Shown piece by piece: positions 15,774 through 25,184 of a stretch of 34,119 nt of DNA; positions within the stretch are counted from its first letter, which is position 1; each line of letters starts with the position of its first letter. A program made the position numbers and the translations under genes. Below the pieces are notes generated by a model. That model was given only the letters and a program-made list of their open reading frames with translations, did not search any database and was not told the origin of the DNA. Origin of the DNA: an uncultured Eggerthella sp. (GTDB taxonomy: Bacteria; Actinomycetota; Coriobacteriia; Coriobacteriales; Eggerthellaceae); contig UQFK01000010.1 in assembly GCA_900540345.1 (NCBI GenBank), positions 1 through 34,119 on the forward strand. Direction: 5' to 3'.

Positions 15774-16535
15774 ATGATCAACGTAGCAGTTGCAGGTTAT
15801 TCTGGACGAATGGGATCAGCAGTCGTAGATGCGGTCACTTCCGCAGACGATATGCAGGTTGTCTGCGGTATAGACCCCTATATGACCGATCAACCTTTCG
15901 CCGTCTATCGCACGATCGATGAAGCGATTGCGCAGTCTGATTTTGACGTGCTCGTCGACTTCACGCAGCCTGATGTTGTCGCGAAAACGCTCGCGGTCGC
16001 ACTTCCTGCTGGCATAGACTGCGTGGTCGGAACGACTGGCATGACAAACGAAACCTTAAACGATCTGGCCGATTGCGCTGCTGAAAACACCTGTTTGTTC
16101 TACGCTCCAAACTTCACCACCGGTGCAGTGCTCATGATGGAATTTGCTCGCGTTGCAGCGCCCTATTTCCCTGAAGCCGAGATCATCGAATTCCACCACG
16201 CGAACAAAAAGGATGCCCCAAGCGGCACTGCGATACGCACTGCTGAGATTATTCAACAGTCTCGCGGTCGTGATACACAAGCCCCTGGGAAAGAAACAGA
16301 GAATCCCAGCTGCGAAGGCGCACGTGGTGCAGAAGTAGCAGGTGTACCTGTTCATGCTGTTCGCTCTATGGGCTATGTGGCTTCACAAGAGGTCATTTTC
16401 GGTTCGATGGGTCAGACCCTCACACTGAGGCATGATTCCTGGGACCGTACATCCTATATGCCTGGCGTATTGCTCGGTATCCGCAATGTTGGTACACAAA
16501 GCGGTCTTATTGTAGGTTTAGAGAACTTTATGTAA
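15774..16535 (+). CDS. dapB: 4-hydroxy-tetrahydrodipicolinate reductase (DapB)
   Basis: DapB reduces the DapA product with NAD(P)H in the diaminopimelate/lysine pathway, which feeds peptidoglycan. The 253-residue protein has the nucleotide-binding start INVAVAGYSGRMGSAVV, the DFTQPD segment, VVGTTGM, and the active-site block EFHHANKKDAPSGTA near residues 140-154 containing the catalytic His and Lys. The start at 15774 follows GGAAGG by about 8 bases. It is 120 bases upstream of dapA, so the two steps are adjacent but in reverse pathway order. Confidence 0.97.
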   Translation: MINVAVAGYSGRMGSAVVDAVTSADDMQVVCGIDPYMTDQPFAVYRTIDEAIAQSDFDVLVDFTQPDVVAKTLAVALPAGIDCVVGTTGMTNETLNDLADCAAENTCLFYAPNFTTGAVLMMEFARVAAPYFPEAEIIEFHHANKKDAPSGTAIRTAEIIQQSRGRDTQAPGKETENPSCEGARGAEVAGVPVHAVRSMGYVASQEVIFGSMGQTLTLRHDSWDRTSYMPGVLLGIRNVGTQSGLIVGLENFM

Positions 16536-16538
16536 GAG

Positions 16539-16592
16539 TTATCTTGTGCTCGTGAGATAATGAAGCGATGTCGTATTGACACTCGCGTCAAT
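16539..16592. repeat. Two inverted repeats between dapB and dapA
   Basis: TTATCT (16539-16544) pairs with AGATAA (16555-16560) across 10 bases, and ATTGAC (16575-16580) pairs with GTCAAT (16587-16592) across 6 bases. Neither is followed by a T tract, so they do not look like simple terminators. They could be operators or leader structures of dapA; no known consensus was recognised. Confidence 0.4.
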
Positions 16593-16655
16593 GAACACGA
16601 TATCCCTTTGCTGAAATTCATCACGATACAGATTCCCTGTGGTTAGGAGAAACAG

Positions 16656-17558
16656 ATGTCAGCAGCAACAGAGCCTCGTTTTGGCCGCATGATCCCCGCT
16701 ATGGTCACCCCCTTTGACCAGGATCTTGAACTTGACCTGAAACAAGCTCGCGCGCTCGCTCGGCGTTTGGTAGACGGGGGAGCAGACGCGCTCATTATCA
16801 ATGGCACCACCGGCGAGAGCCCCACGGTCTTCTATCCTCAGAAGATGCAGCTCTTCGAAGCAGTTGTTTCAGAGATCGACGGACAGGTTCCTGTTATTGC
16901 TAACGTTGGCGATAATTGCACTGCTGACACAGTCGATTTTGCGCGAGACGTACAAAAGCTTGGCGTGGATGGCTTCATGCTCGTAGTTCCGTACTACAAC
17001 AAGCCTCCACAAGAAGGTCTCTATCAGCACTTCAAAACCATCGCAGAGAGCGTCGAGCTCCCGTGCATTCTCTACAACATTCCTGGCCGCTGCGTTATTA
17101 ACATGACCGCAGAGACCACGCTTCGTTTGGCACGCGATGTTGACAATATCGTCGCGATCAAAGAGGCTTCAGGTGATCTCGATCAAGTTGCTCAAATCAT
17201 CAACAACGCTCCTGAAGGCTTTGATGTCTATTCGGGTGACGATGCGCTCACCTACGACATGATGAAGCTTGGCGGCGCAGGTGTCATCTCTACGATTGGA
17301 AACGTTGCTCCTGATCGCATGAAGGAGATCGTTGATCTTTGCGCTCGCGGAGATTTTGAAGCTGCAGCAAAAGCGAACTCAGCATTGCTGCCACTCATGG
17401 ACGAGTTATTCATCACTTCTAACCCTATCATGGTAAAAGAAGCTTTGAATCTGCTCGGTTTTCCTGTTGGTGGCGTTCGTTTGCCGCTTGTCAACGCAAC
17501 TGCTGAACAATCAGCAGAATTAGCAGAAGTGATGCGCCAAGTAGGCGTTTTGAATTAA
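16656..17558 (+). CDS. dapA: 4-hydroxy-tetrahydrodipicolinate synthase (DapA)
   Basis: DapA condenses pyruvate with aspartate semialdehyde, the first committed step of lysine/diaminopimelate synthesis. The 300-residue TIM barrel has the signature NGTTGESPT (residues 49-57), LYNIPGR (139-145, catalytic Tyr140), and the Schiff-base Lys169 in VAIKEASGDL. YSGDDAL and GGAGVIST segments are also typical. The ribosome binding site TAGGAGA (16644-16650) lies 5 bases from the ATG. The order dapA followed by an RNase J gene and ftsK/spoIIIE matches Bacillus. Confidence 0.97.
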   Translation: MSAATEPRFGRMIPAMVTPFDQDLELDLKQARALARRLVDGGADALIINGTTGESPTVFYPQKMQLFEAVVSEIDGQVPVIANVGDNCTADTVDFARDVQKLGVDGFMLVVPYYNKPPQEGLYQHFKTIAESVELPCILYNIPGRCVINMTAETTLRLARDVDNIVAIKEASGDLDQVAQIINNAPEGFDVYSGDDALTYDMMKLGGAGVISTIGNVAPDRMKEIVDLCARGDFEAAAKANSALLPLMDELFITSNPIMVKEALNLLGFPVGGVRLPLVNATAEQSAELAEVMRQVGVLN

Positions 17559-17627
17559 CCGTACAACACAATGAGCGATGTCGCTTCTTGAAGAGAAGAT
17601 AAGAGTATCGCCAGGAAAAGAGAGGTA

Positions 17628-19466
17628 ATGGCGCAACAAAAGGCAGAATCGAAGAATCAGAAGAAACGCAACAATGAAACTGTCAAGCACGTTCAGCTTG
17701 AACGAAAGCGCCCCAAGCTTTCAAAGGTAAACGGCTCGAATAAGGCCAGCAACCAGAACAATAAGAAGAATAACAACCGTCGCCAAAAACAAGGTCAGCA
17801 AAAACGCGATCCAAAAGCGACGCTTCGTATCATCCCATTAGGCGGCCTTGATGCCATCGGCAAAAATATGACCGTATTCGAATGTAAAAACGATATGGTG
17901 CTCGATGATGCTGGTCTTATGTTCCCTGATGATGATCATCCTGGCATCGATCTTATCTTGCCTGATTACACCTACGTGCTCGAAAACGCAGATAAACTGC
18001 GTGGTATCATCATCACGCATGGTCACGAAGATCACACAGGAGCATTGCCTTACCTACTCAAGGATCTTGGAAGACAGGTTCCGATCTATGCTACAAAGCT
18101 CACGCTTGGTCTTATTGAAGGCAAGCTCAAAGAACATAAGATCAAGAATGCGAAGCTCTGCGAGATCAAGCCGGGCCAAACCATCGATCTAGGCTGCATC
18201 AAAGCAGAATTCTTCTCTGTCAACCACTCGATCCCCGATGCTGTTGGCGTTTTCTATCGCTCTCCAGCTGGAAATGTCCTGCATATGGGCGATTTCAAGC
18301 TTGATCAATCACCGATCGATGGCGTGCAGACTGATTTTGCAGCGCTTGCACGTTTTTCAAAAGAGGGCGTCGATCTTATGCTCTCTGACTCGACGAATGC
18401 CACCAATCCTCATTTCACACCTTCCGAGGCTGAAGTAGGAAAGGCGCTCGACTCGATCATTTCTAACGCAAAAGGGCGCGTTATTGTTGCGTCATTTGCT
18501 TCTCATATCCATCGCATGCAACAGATCTGCGATGCGGCAGTGAAGAATGGTCGCAAAGTCGCAGTTACTGGACGTTCAATGGTCCAAAACACCGACATCG
18601 CACGCCGTTTAGGCTACCTGAACATATCAGATAAGGATATCATCGACGCGTACGATCTGAAGGGAATGCCCTCAGATAGCTATGTGGTCATGTGTACAGG
18701 CTCTCAAGGAGAACCGCTCTCTGCGCTTGCACGTATTGCAAGCGGCAACCATAAGACCATCTCCATCGAAGAAGGTGATACGGTCATCATCTCTGCTACA
18801 CCTGTCCCAGGAAACGAAAAAGCGGTCACACGTGTTGTAAACGCTCTTGCAAAGATCGGTGCAGATGTCTATGACAAGTCACGTGCTTGCGTGCATGTTT
18901 CGGGTCACGCAGGTGCCGAAGAACTCAAACTCGTACTCTCGATCGTTCGCCCACAAGCTTTCCTGCCCGTACATGGCGAAGCAACTCATCTACGCGCTCA
19001 TGCAAACCTCGCACAAGCAACTGGTGTCTCTTCTGATGATGTCTACATCCTAGAAAATGGCGAATCGATCGAACTTACTCCAAAGGGTATCAAGATTGGA
19101 GAACCTGTTCCAAGCGGCATCGTACTCGTTGACGGCCTAAGCGTAGGGGATACATCAGAGATGGTGCTGCATGAACGCTCAAGTCTCGGCGCCCAGGGCG
19201 TTGCAAGCATTGCCTGCGCGATCAATAAGCAAGAGCATACACTCGTTTCACCAGTCGTCGTCGAGATGCACGGTATTCCTGGCGGTGATGATCCAGAGCT
19301 TGTCAAAGCGGTCTCGAATGCGGTTGCAAGTGCTATCAAGCGTTCGCTTACAAAACATGAATCATGGAATGAAACGCGAAAGGTTGCACGAAGTGCACTG
19401 CTCTCAGTTCTCTGGGAACGCACGAACCAACGTCCGCTTGTCATCGTGAATATCCTCGAGCTTTAG
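17628..19466 (+). CDS. rnj: Ribonuclease J
   Basis: RNase J is a metallo-beta-lactamase-fold enzyme combining 5'-to-3' exonuclease and endonuclease activity, central to mRNA decay where RNase E is absent. In 612 residues, the catalytic HGHEDH is at 131-136, followed by NHSIPDA (His200), GDFKLD (Asp222) and the beta-CASP and C-terminal domains (PVHGEATHLRAHANLA). The first 63 residues are a charged Lys/Asn/Gln-rich, probably disordered extension before LRIIPLGGLDAIGKN, where RNase J normally begins. The start ATG follows GAGAGG by 4 bases. One RNase J is seen; whether a second exists cannot be told. Confidence 0.96.
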   Translation: MAQQKAESKNQKKRNNETVKHVQLERKRPKLSKVNGSNKASNQNNKKNNNRRQKQGQQKRDPKATLRIIPLGGLDAIGKNMTVFECKNDMVLDDAGLMFPDDDHPGIDLILPDYTYVLENADKLRGIIITHGHEDHTGALPYLLKDLGRQVPIYATKLTLGLIEGKLKEHKIKNAKLCEIKPGQTIDLGCIKAEFFSVNHSIPDAVGVFYRSPAGNVLHMGDFKLDQSPIDGVQTDFAALARFSKEGVDLMLSDSTNATNPHFTPSEAEVGKALDSIISNAKGRVIVASFASHIHRMQQICDAAVKNGRKVAVTGRSMVQNTDIARRLGYLNISDKDIIDAYDLKGMPSDSYVVMCTGSQGEPLSALARIASGNHKTISIEEGDTVIISATPVPGNEKAVTRVVNALAKIGADVYDKSRACVHVSGHAGAEELKLVLSIVRPQAFLPVHGEATHLRAHANLAQATGVSSDDVYILENGESIELTPKGIKIGEPVPSGIVLVDGLSVGDTSEMVLHERSSLGAQGVASIACAINKQEHTLVSPVVVEMHGIPGGDDPELVKAVSNAVASAIKRSLTKHESWNETRKVARSALLSVLWERTNQRPLVIVNILEL

Positions 19467-19474
19467 TTTATAAT
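19446..19474 (+). promoter_or_regulatory. Candidate ftsK promoter
   Basis: A perfect TATAAT (19469-19474) lies just after the rnj stop codon, with GTGAAT (19446-19451) 17 bases upstream as a weak -35. Transcription would start near 19481, giving a leader of about 40 bases. The -10 is convincing; the -35 is not. Confidence 0.5.
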
Positions 19475-19521
19475 GCGAAACAAACCTTACACACACTTTA
19501 AATGCACTAAGGAAAGGTTTT

Positions 19522-22074
19522 ATGGCGCGACAGCAAAACGATCGTACTCGCTCCGCTTCACAGAAGAAGAGCTCAAGCCAAGCGCAGAAGCGTTCTGCTT
19601 CAAAAGGGAGCATCAAAGGCAAGCCTGGTAATTATCAGAAAACGCCTCCTGCGCATCAAACACAACTTCTCGATCCGAGGACAAAGCACGATATCATTGG
19701 TGTTGTGCTTGCTATCCTCGCGATTGCTTTATTCATCACTGCTCTACTTCCCGCTGATGGCATGGTCACCTCACTGCTGGGCAGCGGTCTTCATAGTGCC
19801 TTTGGCATTGGGGCCTATATCCTTCCTTTCTTCCTACTTGCCGTAGCTATCACATATCTTGTTCGTTTCGACTCAGGGCTTATTCCAGCAAGAACCGCAC
19901 TTGGATCAGTGATCATCTTTTTCACGCTGCTCACATTGCTCTCTACACTCATTCCTCACGCAGAAAGCGATCCTAATATCGTCTTTAGCGCTACGTATTT
20001 GCAGCAATATGGTGGCTACTGTGGCGGTGCGTTCGCATGGGTCTTCTTACGTCTTTTTGGCTTCACCGTCTCACTCATCTTCATTGTTGGACTCTTCATC
20101 GTTGGCATCCTCATTATTGGCTTTTCTATCTCTGCCGCACTCGAGCGCATTCGTGAAGAGAGACTTGCGCGTGAAGAAGCAGAAGAAAGCGAAGAGGCAA
20201 TGTTTGCGCGTATGAATCTCGCCCATACACAAGGACAAAGCCCACTTGCTCGAAGAAAGATCTCGAAACGCTCCGTTGATCCTCGTCAGATCCAGCTTCC
20301 CGCAGAGGCACAGAATGCTATACCTGCGGCCCGTAAGATCGATGCCGAACAGACACTTTTGCTCGATCAAGCTGATCCAAAAGAAGCTCAAGCGCTCACA
20401 CGAAAGCTTGGTCCGCGCAAGCGCAAGCTCGATAACGTTCCAAAGGTCGATATCGACAGCCAAGAAACTAATGTTATCGACTCTGATGAAGTCGTTAAGC
20501 GGGTAGAGCAGACCACAAAAGCTGAGCCTAAAGCTGAACCAAAGAAGAAACGTCCCAAGACTCCAAGCGCCATCCCTCAACCATTGGATGGATTCCAACT
20601 TCCAGATTTCAATCTACTTAACACCAGTTCAGCCCAGGATAATAAAGCTGAAACTGATGCATCGCTTAAGATAGTCGCTCAAAACCTTGAAGATACCCTT
20701 CATGATTTTGGAGTAGATGCAGACGTGGTCGGTTGGGTTGCAGGCCCCACCGTTACGCTCTTCAAGATCGATCTTCCCTCAGGCGTTCGCGTCAATCGCG
20801 TCTCAAACCTTACTGACGATATTGCACTCGCCCTTGCATCTCCTGGCGTACGTATTTTCGCGCCGATCCCTGGCACGAATTATGTTGGTATCGAAGTGCC
20901 TAATCAGGTACGCCAGACTGTTTTCTTGGGTGATGTTCTAAAAGACGCCAACGGCGGCCCACTTGAGATCGCGATCGGTAAAGATGTTGAAGGCGAATGC
21001 ATCGTCTCCGATCTTGCCACTATGCCGCATTTGCTCATCGGTGGTACCACAGGCTCTGGTAAGTCCGTCTCGATCAATGGCATGATCATGTCAATACTCA
21101 TGCGTGCGACACCTGCTGAAGTACGTTTCATCATGATCGATCCAAAACGCGTCGAATTCACTCCTTACAATGGCATTCCGCATCTCTACGTACCCGTCGT
21201 CACTGAGTCGCGAGAAGCTGCGAGCGCTCTTTCATGGGGAGTTGCAGAAATGGAGCGGCGCTTGAAGATCTTTTCCGGCATTGGCGCACGAAACATCGGA
21301 CAATACAACGCGAAAGCGCAAGAAAGCGCAAAAGCTTACGAAAACGATCCTGACAACACCGATCTACTTGAAGAGCTTCCTTATATCGTCATCATCATCG
21401 ATGAGCTTGCAGATCTTATGATGAATGTCGGTAAAGAGGTAGAGTTCTCCATCTCGCGTTTAGCTCAGCTTGCACGTGCTGCCGGCATTCACCTCATCGT
21501 TGCGACCCAACGCCCTTCCACTAACGTCGTAACCGGTCTTATCAAAGCAAACATCACGAATCGTATCGCGTTCAATGTTGCATCAGGCATCGACTCGCGC
21601 GTTATCCTCGATACTCCAGGCGCAGAGAATCTCATTGGGTTGGGAGACCTTCTCCTTTCAAAGCCTGAACTGGCAAAACCTCAGCGCATCCAAGGCTGCT
21701 TCGTTTCCGAAGACGAGATCGCCGCTGTTGTTGAGCATCTCAAGCAACAAGGCGAGCCTGAATACCATCACGACATCTTGAAGACTAACCTTGTCACACT
21801 GGGCGACTCTGCTCCCGACGGTAGCGGTGGTGGGGGAGCAGTCTCCGAAGATCCGCTCCTGTGGGAAGCGGCGGAGATCGTTTGCGCAAGCGGCATGGGG
21901 TCGACTTCCAATCTTCAGCGTCGATTGAGCGTTGGTTATTCCCGCGCAGGTCGTATAATGGATTTACTCGAAGCAAAAGGAATTGTTGGTCCGCCCAATG
22001 GCTCCAAACCTCGTGAGGTGCTCGTTGATTCGGTCGAACTCGAGACCATTCGCGCCTTTGAGGAAAATGATTAA
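19522..22074 (+). CDS. ftsK: DNA translocase FtsK/SpoIIIE
   Basis: FtsK pumps chromosomal DNA through the division septum and helps resolve chromosome termini. The 850-residue protein opens with a basic, Ser/Gln-rich cytoplasmic segment (1-55), then membrane spans near 57-77, 84-114, 123-143 and 170-204, and a charged Pro-containing linker (205-355). The motor follows: Walker A GGTTGSGKS (507-515), Walker B YIVIIIDE (621-628), ATQRPSTNVVTG (661-672). The gamma winged helix that reads polar DNA motifs occupies about 777-845 (GSTSNLQRRLSVGYSRAGRI). The ATG follows AAGGAAAGG. Downstream lies the RodZ-like gene, 20 bases away. Confidence 0.97.
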   Translation: MARQQNDRTRSASQKKSSSQAQKRSASKGSIKGKPGNYQKTPPAHQTQLLDPRTKHDIIGVVLAILAIALFITALLPADGMVTSLLGSGLHSAFGIGAYILPFFLLAVAITYLVRFDSGLIPARTALGSVIIFFTLLTLLSTLIPHAESDPNIVFSATYLQQYGGYCGGAFAWVFLRLFGFTVSLIFIVGLFIVGILIIGFSISAALERIREERLAREEAEESEEAMFARMNLAHTQGQSPLARRKISKRSVDPRQIQLPAEAQNAIPAARKIDAEQTLLLDQADPKEAQALTRKLGPRKRKLDNVPKVDIDSQETNVIDSDEVVKRVEQTTKAEPKAEPKKKRPKTPSAIPQPLDGFQLPDFNLLNTSSAQDNKAETDASLKIVAQNLEDTLHDFGVDADVVGWVAGPTVTLFKIDLPSGVRVNRVSNLTDDIALALASPGVRIFAPIPGTNYVGIEVPNQVRQTVFLGDVLKDANGGPLEIAIGKDVEGECIVSDLATMPHLLIGGTTGSGKSVSINGMIMSILMRATPAEVRFIMIDPKRVEFTPYNGIPHLYVPVVTESREAASALSWGVAEMERRLKIFSGIGARNIGQYNAKAQESAKAYENDPDNTDLLEELPYIVIIIDELADLMMNVGKEVEFSISRLAQLARAAGIHLIVATQRPSTNVVTGLIKANITNRIAFNVASGIDSRVILDTPGAENLIGLGDLLLSKPELAKPQRIQGCFVSEDEIAAVVEHLKQQGEPEYHHDILKTNLVTLGDSAPDGSGGGGAVSEDPLLWEAAEIVCASGMGSTSNLQRRLSVGYSRAGRIMDLLEAKGIVGPPNGSKPREVLVDSVELETIRAFEEND

Positions 22075-22094
22075 GGAACACCGGGAGGGTTACC

Positions 22095-23288
22095 GTGAAT
22101 CACATCAGCTTTGGTAGCGTGCTCAAAGAAGCGCGCATCTCTAAAGGCTACGAGCTTACTACTGTATCTCGTCGCCTACGCATTCGTCCCGACATTCTTG
22201 AAGCTATCGAAAACAGCGATTTCGAACGCATGCCGCCTCGTGGGTATTCTCGAAACATGATCAATGCTTACGCGCGTTTCTTGGGCTTGAACGCCAACGA
22301 TGTGACGCGCATGTATCTTGATGAGAGCTATGCAAACCAGATCGGTCGTGCGCATCAAAATGCGATCGAGAATCGCTATCTTCATCGCAACACTTCACAA
22401 GCGACCTCTCGGCCTGGTAAACGCCAGCCAACCAACCAGTTCAAAGCTGTCTCATCAACACGACAGCGCGTTGATGACGGTACGACAGCGGCTAACGGAA
22501 GGCGTATCTATTCTGATACTCCTGATGACTTTGACCGCACACAGTCCGCACGAGCACGAGCGCAAGCACGACAGAATCGCAGCGACGACCCGCAGCTTCA
22601 TCCTGCGCGTAGAGAAGCAATCCCCGATGGAAAATACGTGAACCTCTATGCCAACCCATCGCGTGGCATGGGGCAAGCACCGCGTAGCCATCTGCCTCTT
22701 ATTATCGGTGGTATCGTAGCGATCATCATCCTTATCGTCATCATCGTCTCTATCGTCTCTTGTTCAAACGATCAACAAGACGTCCAGAATATCCCTGTAA
22801 CAGGTATTGAAAACACACAGGAAGACGGCGATCAAAACGAAGCAGAACCTGCTGCTGTTGCGCCAACCGACTTTACGCTTTCTTACGAAGTACCAGCCGG
22901 TAAGAGTGCCTATATTGAGGTCATCGTTGACGGTTCTACTAAGGAAGCGGGTGATGTGACTGGTCAGGCATCCCAAACCTATACTAGTTCAGGCAATATC
23001 AAATTCGTCACCTCAAACCCCGAAAACGTGATACTGAAAGTCGACGATCAAGAACAGAGCCTTGAGGCTAACAGTCGTGGTGTTGCGAGTGTAACCTTCA
23101 ATTTCAATGAGATCTTGAATAAGTGGTATGCAGACCATCCTGAAGTCCAAAGACCAGGCAGTTCAACAACGACCACTACACCGACCTCGACAAGCAATAC
23201 ATCATCAAGCAATTCAACAACGCCAACGAGTACTTCGTCTTCAACTTCATCTAACAATTCTTCGAATTCATCCCGATCTGGGGACTAA
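22095..23288 (+). CDS. RodZ-like membrane-anchored HTH protein
   Basis: This 397-residue protein has the RodZ/YmfM layout: a cytoplasmic HTH_25 domain (about 5-80, GSVLKEARISKGYELTTVSR, with the conserved RMPPRGYSRNMINAYARFLG), a basic low-complexity linker (85-195), one membrane span (200-222), and an extracellular beta-rich DUF4115-like domain (about 255-345). It ends in a Ser/Thr/Asn-rich tail from about residue 355. RodZ links MreB to the elongation machinery in rods; a Bacillus relative, YmfM, lies in the same chromosomal neighbourhood. The GTG start at 22095 follows GGGAGGG by 5 bases. MreB dependence is not visible here, so a shape role is inference. Confidence 0.85.
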   Translation: MNHISFGSVLKEARISKGYELTTVSRRLRIRPDILEAIENSDFERMPPRGYSRNMINAYARFLGLNANDVTRMYLDESYANQIGRAHQNAIENRYLHRNTSQATSRPGKRQPTNQFKAVSSTRQRVDDGTTAANGRRIYSDTPDDFDRTQSARARAQARQNRSDDPQLHPARREAIPDGKYVNLYANPSRGMGQAPRSHLPLIIGGIVAIIILIVIIVSIVSCSNDQQDVQNIPVTGIENTQEDGDQNEAEPAAVAPTDFTLSYEVPAGKSAYIEVIVDGSTKEAGDVTGQASQTYTSSGNIKFVTSNPENVILKVDDQEQSLEANSRGVASVTFNFNEILNKWYADHPEVQRPGSSTTTTTPTSTSNTSSSNSTTPTSTSSSTSSNNSSNSSRSGD

Positions 23289-23325
23289 CATCTTTTAACA
23301 ATCCTTCTCAATTGAAAGGAATTCC

Positions 23326-23823
23326 ATGGCTAAAGATTCAAGCTTCGACGTAGTCTCTCAAGTCGACATACAAGAAGTCGACAATGCATTTGGTCAAGCA
23401 AAAAAAGAAATCGCGCAACGCTACGATCTGAAAGACTCTGGTGCTCAGATCTCACTTGATAAAGCGAACAAAACTCTTACTATCAGTGCTCCGAGTGACT
23501 TTGTTGCTAAACAAGTTATCGATATCATCTCTTCTAAACTCATCAAACGTAGAATCGATCTTGGTGCAGTGAGTTGGGGTAAGCTCGAAGCTGCCTCTGG
23601 CGGTACAGTCAAGCAGACCGCTACGATCGTCGATGGTATCGACAAAGAAACTGCAGGAAAGATCAATAAAGATATCAAGGCGACAAAGCTCAAGGTCAAA
23701 GTCACCATTGAGGGCGACAAACTGCGTGTTTCAGGTCCAAAGCTCGACACCTTACAAGAGGTGATCGCGTTTTTGAAAGAACAAGATTACGGACAGCCGC
23801 TCCAATTCACCAACTATCGCTAA
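23326..23823 (+). CDS. yajQ: YajQ-family nucleotide-binding protein
   Basis: YajQ (DUF520) proteins have two ferredoxin-like domains and bind nucleotides; some proteobacterial members bind cyclic di-GMP, while the role in Gram-positives is unknown. The 165-residue product follows the family from end to end: SSFDVVSQVDIQEVDNAFGQ at residues 5-24, YDLKDSGAQI, and the closing LKEQDYGQPLQFTNYR. AAAGGA lies 6 bases before the ATG. Its stop codon shares a base with the rimO start (TAATG), so the two are coupled. Confidence 0.93.
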   Translation: MAKDSSFDVVSQVDIQEVDNAFGQAKKEIAQRYDLKDSGAQISLDKANKTLTISAPSDFVAKQVIDIISSKLIKRRIDLGAVSWGKLEAASGGTVKQTATIVDGIDKETAGKINKDIKATKLKVKVTIEGDKLRVSGPKLDTLQEVIAFLKEQDYGQPLQFTNYR

Positions 23824-25184
23824 TGAGCGCATCGAACACAAAACACGTCTCGATCATCACGCTTGGGTGCGCGAAGAATGAGGTTGACAGCGCGCACATG
23901 ACTGCACGCCTCGTTGAAGCTGGGTATCACGTACTCGATTGGGAGGAGTACCAACAACGCATCGATGCAGGTGAGACACTCGTTCTTGACGCACTCATCG
24001 TCAATACTTGCTCTTTTTTGCAAGCAGCGATCGAAGAGAGCCTTGAGGTTATCTTTGATGTTGCCAACTTGCCTTCCGTAGCAAATGAACAGACCAAGCT
24101 TATCGTTGCAGGCTGCATGGTAAGTCGTTTCAGCACTGAACTGCAAGACGAATTGCAAGAGGCGCATCTTTTTGTCCCCTGTAACGAGGAAAACGATATC
24201 GTAAGAAAGCTCGATCAGCTTCTTGCCGACACGTCGTCTACTTCAGGCGAAGGTCCATCTCCTTGCGATCATGCGCACCTGCGTCGTGTCGATCCTGGGT
24301 CAAGTGCTTATGTGAAGATATCCGATGGGTGTAATCGTTTTTGTTCGTTTTGCGCGATACCCTACATTCGCGGACGATATCGAAGCTTTTCGTACGAAAC
24401 TATCTTCAGTGAGGTTGAAGGTCTTGTCGAACAAGGGGTAAAGGAGATCATCCTCATTGCACAGGATACCGCCATCTGGGGCAGTGATCTCGAACCAAAA
24501 AGGACACTTGCTTGGTTGCTTGACCATATCGCTCGCTCATTTCCTGAAACTTGGTTTAGAGTCCTCTACATCCAACCAGAATATGTCGATGAGACATTGC
24601 TGCGCACCATTGCTACGCACGACAATATCTGCAATTATCTTGACATCCCATTCCAGCATGTCGATCCTGCCTTGCTTCGATCAATGAATCGCAAAGGCTC
24701 TTATGAGGATTTCATGCATCTGATTGATCTCATTCACGAGATCTTGCCTACTGTTGCGCTTCGCACGACCCTGATCGTCGGTTATCCCGGAGAGACTGAC
24801 CAGCAATTCGATGATCTCTGCGATTTTGTCACTGAGATCGATTTTGACTATGTTGGCATCTTCGCATTCTCTCCTGAAGAAGGGACACGAGCAGCAACGC
24901 TTCCGCATCAGATCGATGATGAGACAAAACAAGAACGCTTGAGAATCCTTCGAGATCTGGCTGACACCGTTTCTCAGGGTCGCTTGGCCCGTTTTGTTGG
25001 GGAAGAACTCACTGTTCTTGCTCTAGGCTATGAAGAAGATGGTCAGCTCATCGGACGAAGCCAATATCAGGCTCCTGATGTAGATGGCGTCACGTATTTG
25101 GATAGTGGTGAGCCAGGTGAATTCATTCCTGTCCTCATCGAAGATACACTCTATTATGAAATGGAGGGAACGCGTGCAAGATAA
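23823..25184 (+). CDS. rimO: Ribosomal protein S12 methylthiotransferase RimO
   Basis: RimO adds a methylthio group to a conserved aspartate of ribosomal protein S12. The 453-residue radical SAM enzyme begins with ITLGCAKNEVDSAHM, the LGCxKNxVDSE-type signature specific for RimO. N-terminal cluster cysteines are Cys16, Cys63 and Cys98; the radical SAM cysteines are Cys170, Cys174 and Cys177 (DGCNRFCSFCAIPYIRGR). A C-terminal TRAM-like region follows (about 385-450). The ATG overlaps the yajQ stop by one base. The pgsA-cinA start lies inside its last codons. Confidence 0.94.
   Translation: MSASNTKHVSIITLGCAKNEVDSAHMTARLVEAGYHVLDWEEYQQRIDAGETLVLDALIVNTCSFLQAAIEESLEVIFDVANLPSVANEQTKLIVAGCMVSRFSTELQDELQEAHLFVPCNEENDIVRKLDQLLADTSSTSGEGPSPCDHAHLRRVDPGSSAYVKISDGCNRFCSFCAIPYIRGRYRSFSYETIFSEVEGLVEQGVKEIILIAQDTAIWGSDLEPKRTLAWLLDHIARSFPETWFRVLYIQPEYVDETLLRTIATHDNICNYLDIPFQHVDPALLRSMNRKGSYEDFMHLIDLIHEILPTVALRTTLIVGYPGETDQQFDDLCDFVTEIDFDYVGIFAFSPEEGTRAATLPHQIDDETKQERLRILRDLADTVSQGRLARFVGEELTVLALGYEEDGQLIGRSQYQAPDVDGVTYLDSGEPGEFIPVLIEDTLYYEMEGTRAR

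Noticed and set aside
16539..16560. Terminator after dapB
   Set aside because: The stem is AT-rich with a 10-base loop and no T tract follows, so it is listed only as an inverted repeat.
25084..25173. Longer pgsA-cinA start inside rimO
   Set aside because: No ribosome binding site there; GTG 25174 has GGAGGG at a good distance and removes residues without PgsA similarity.
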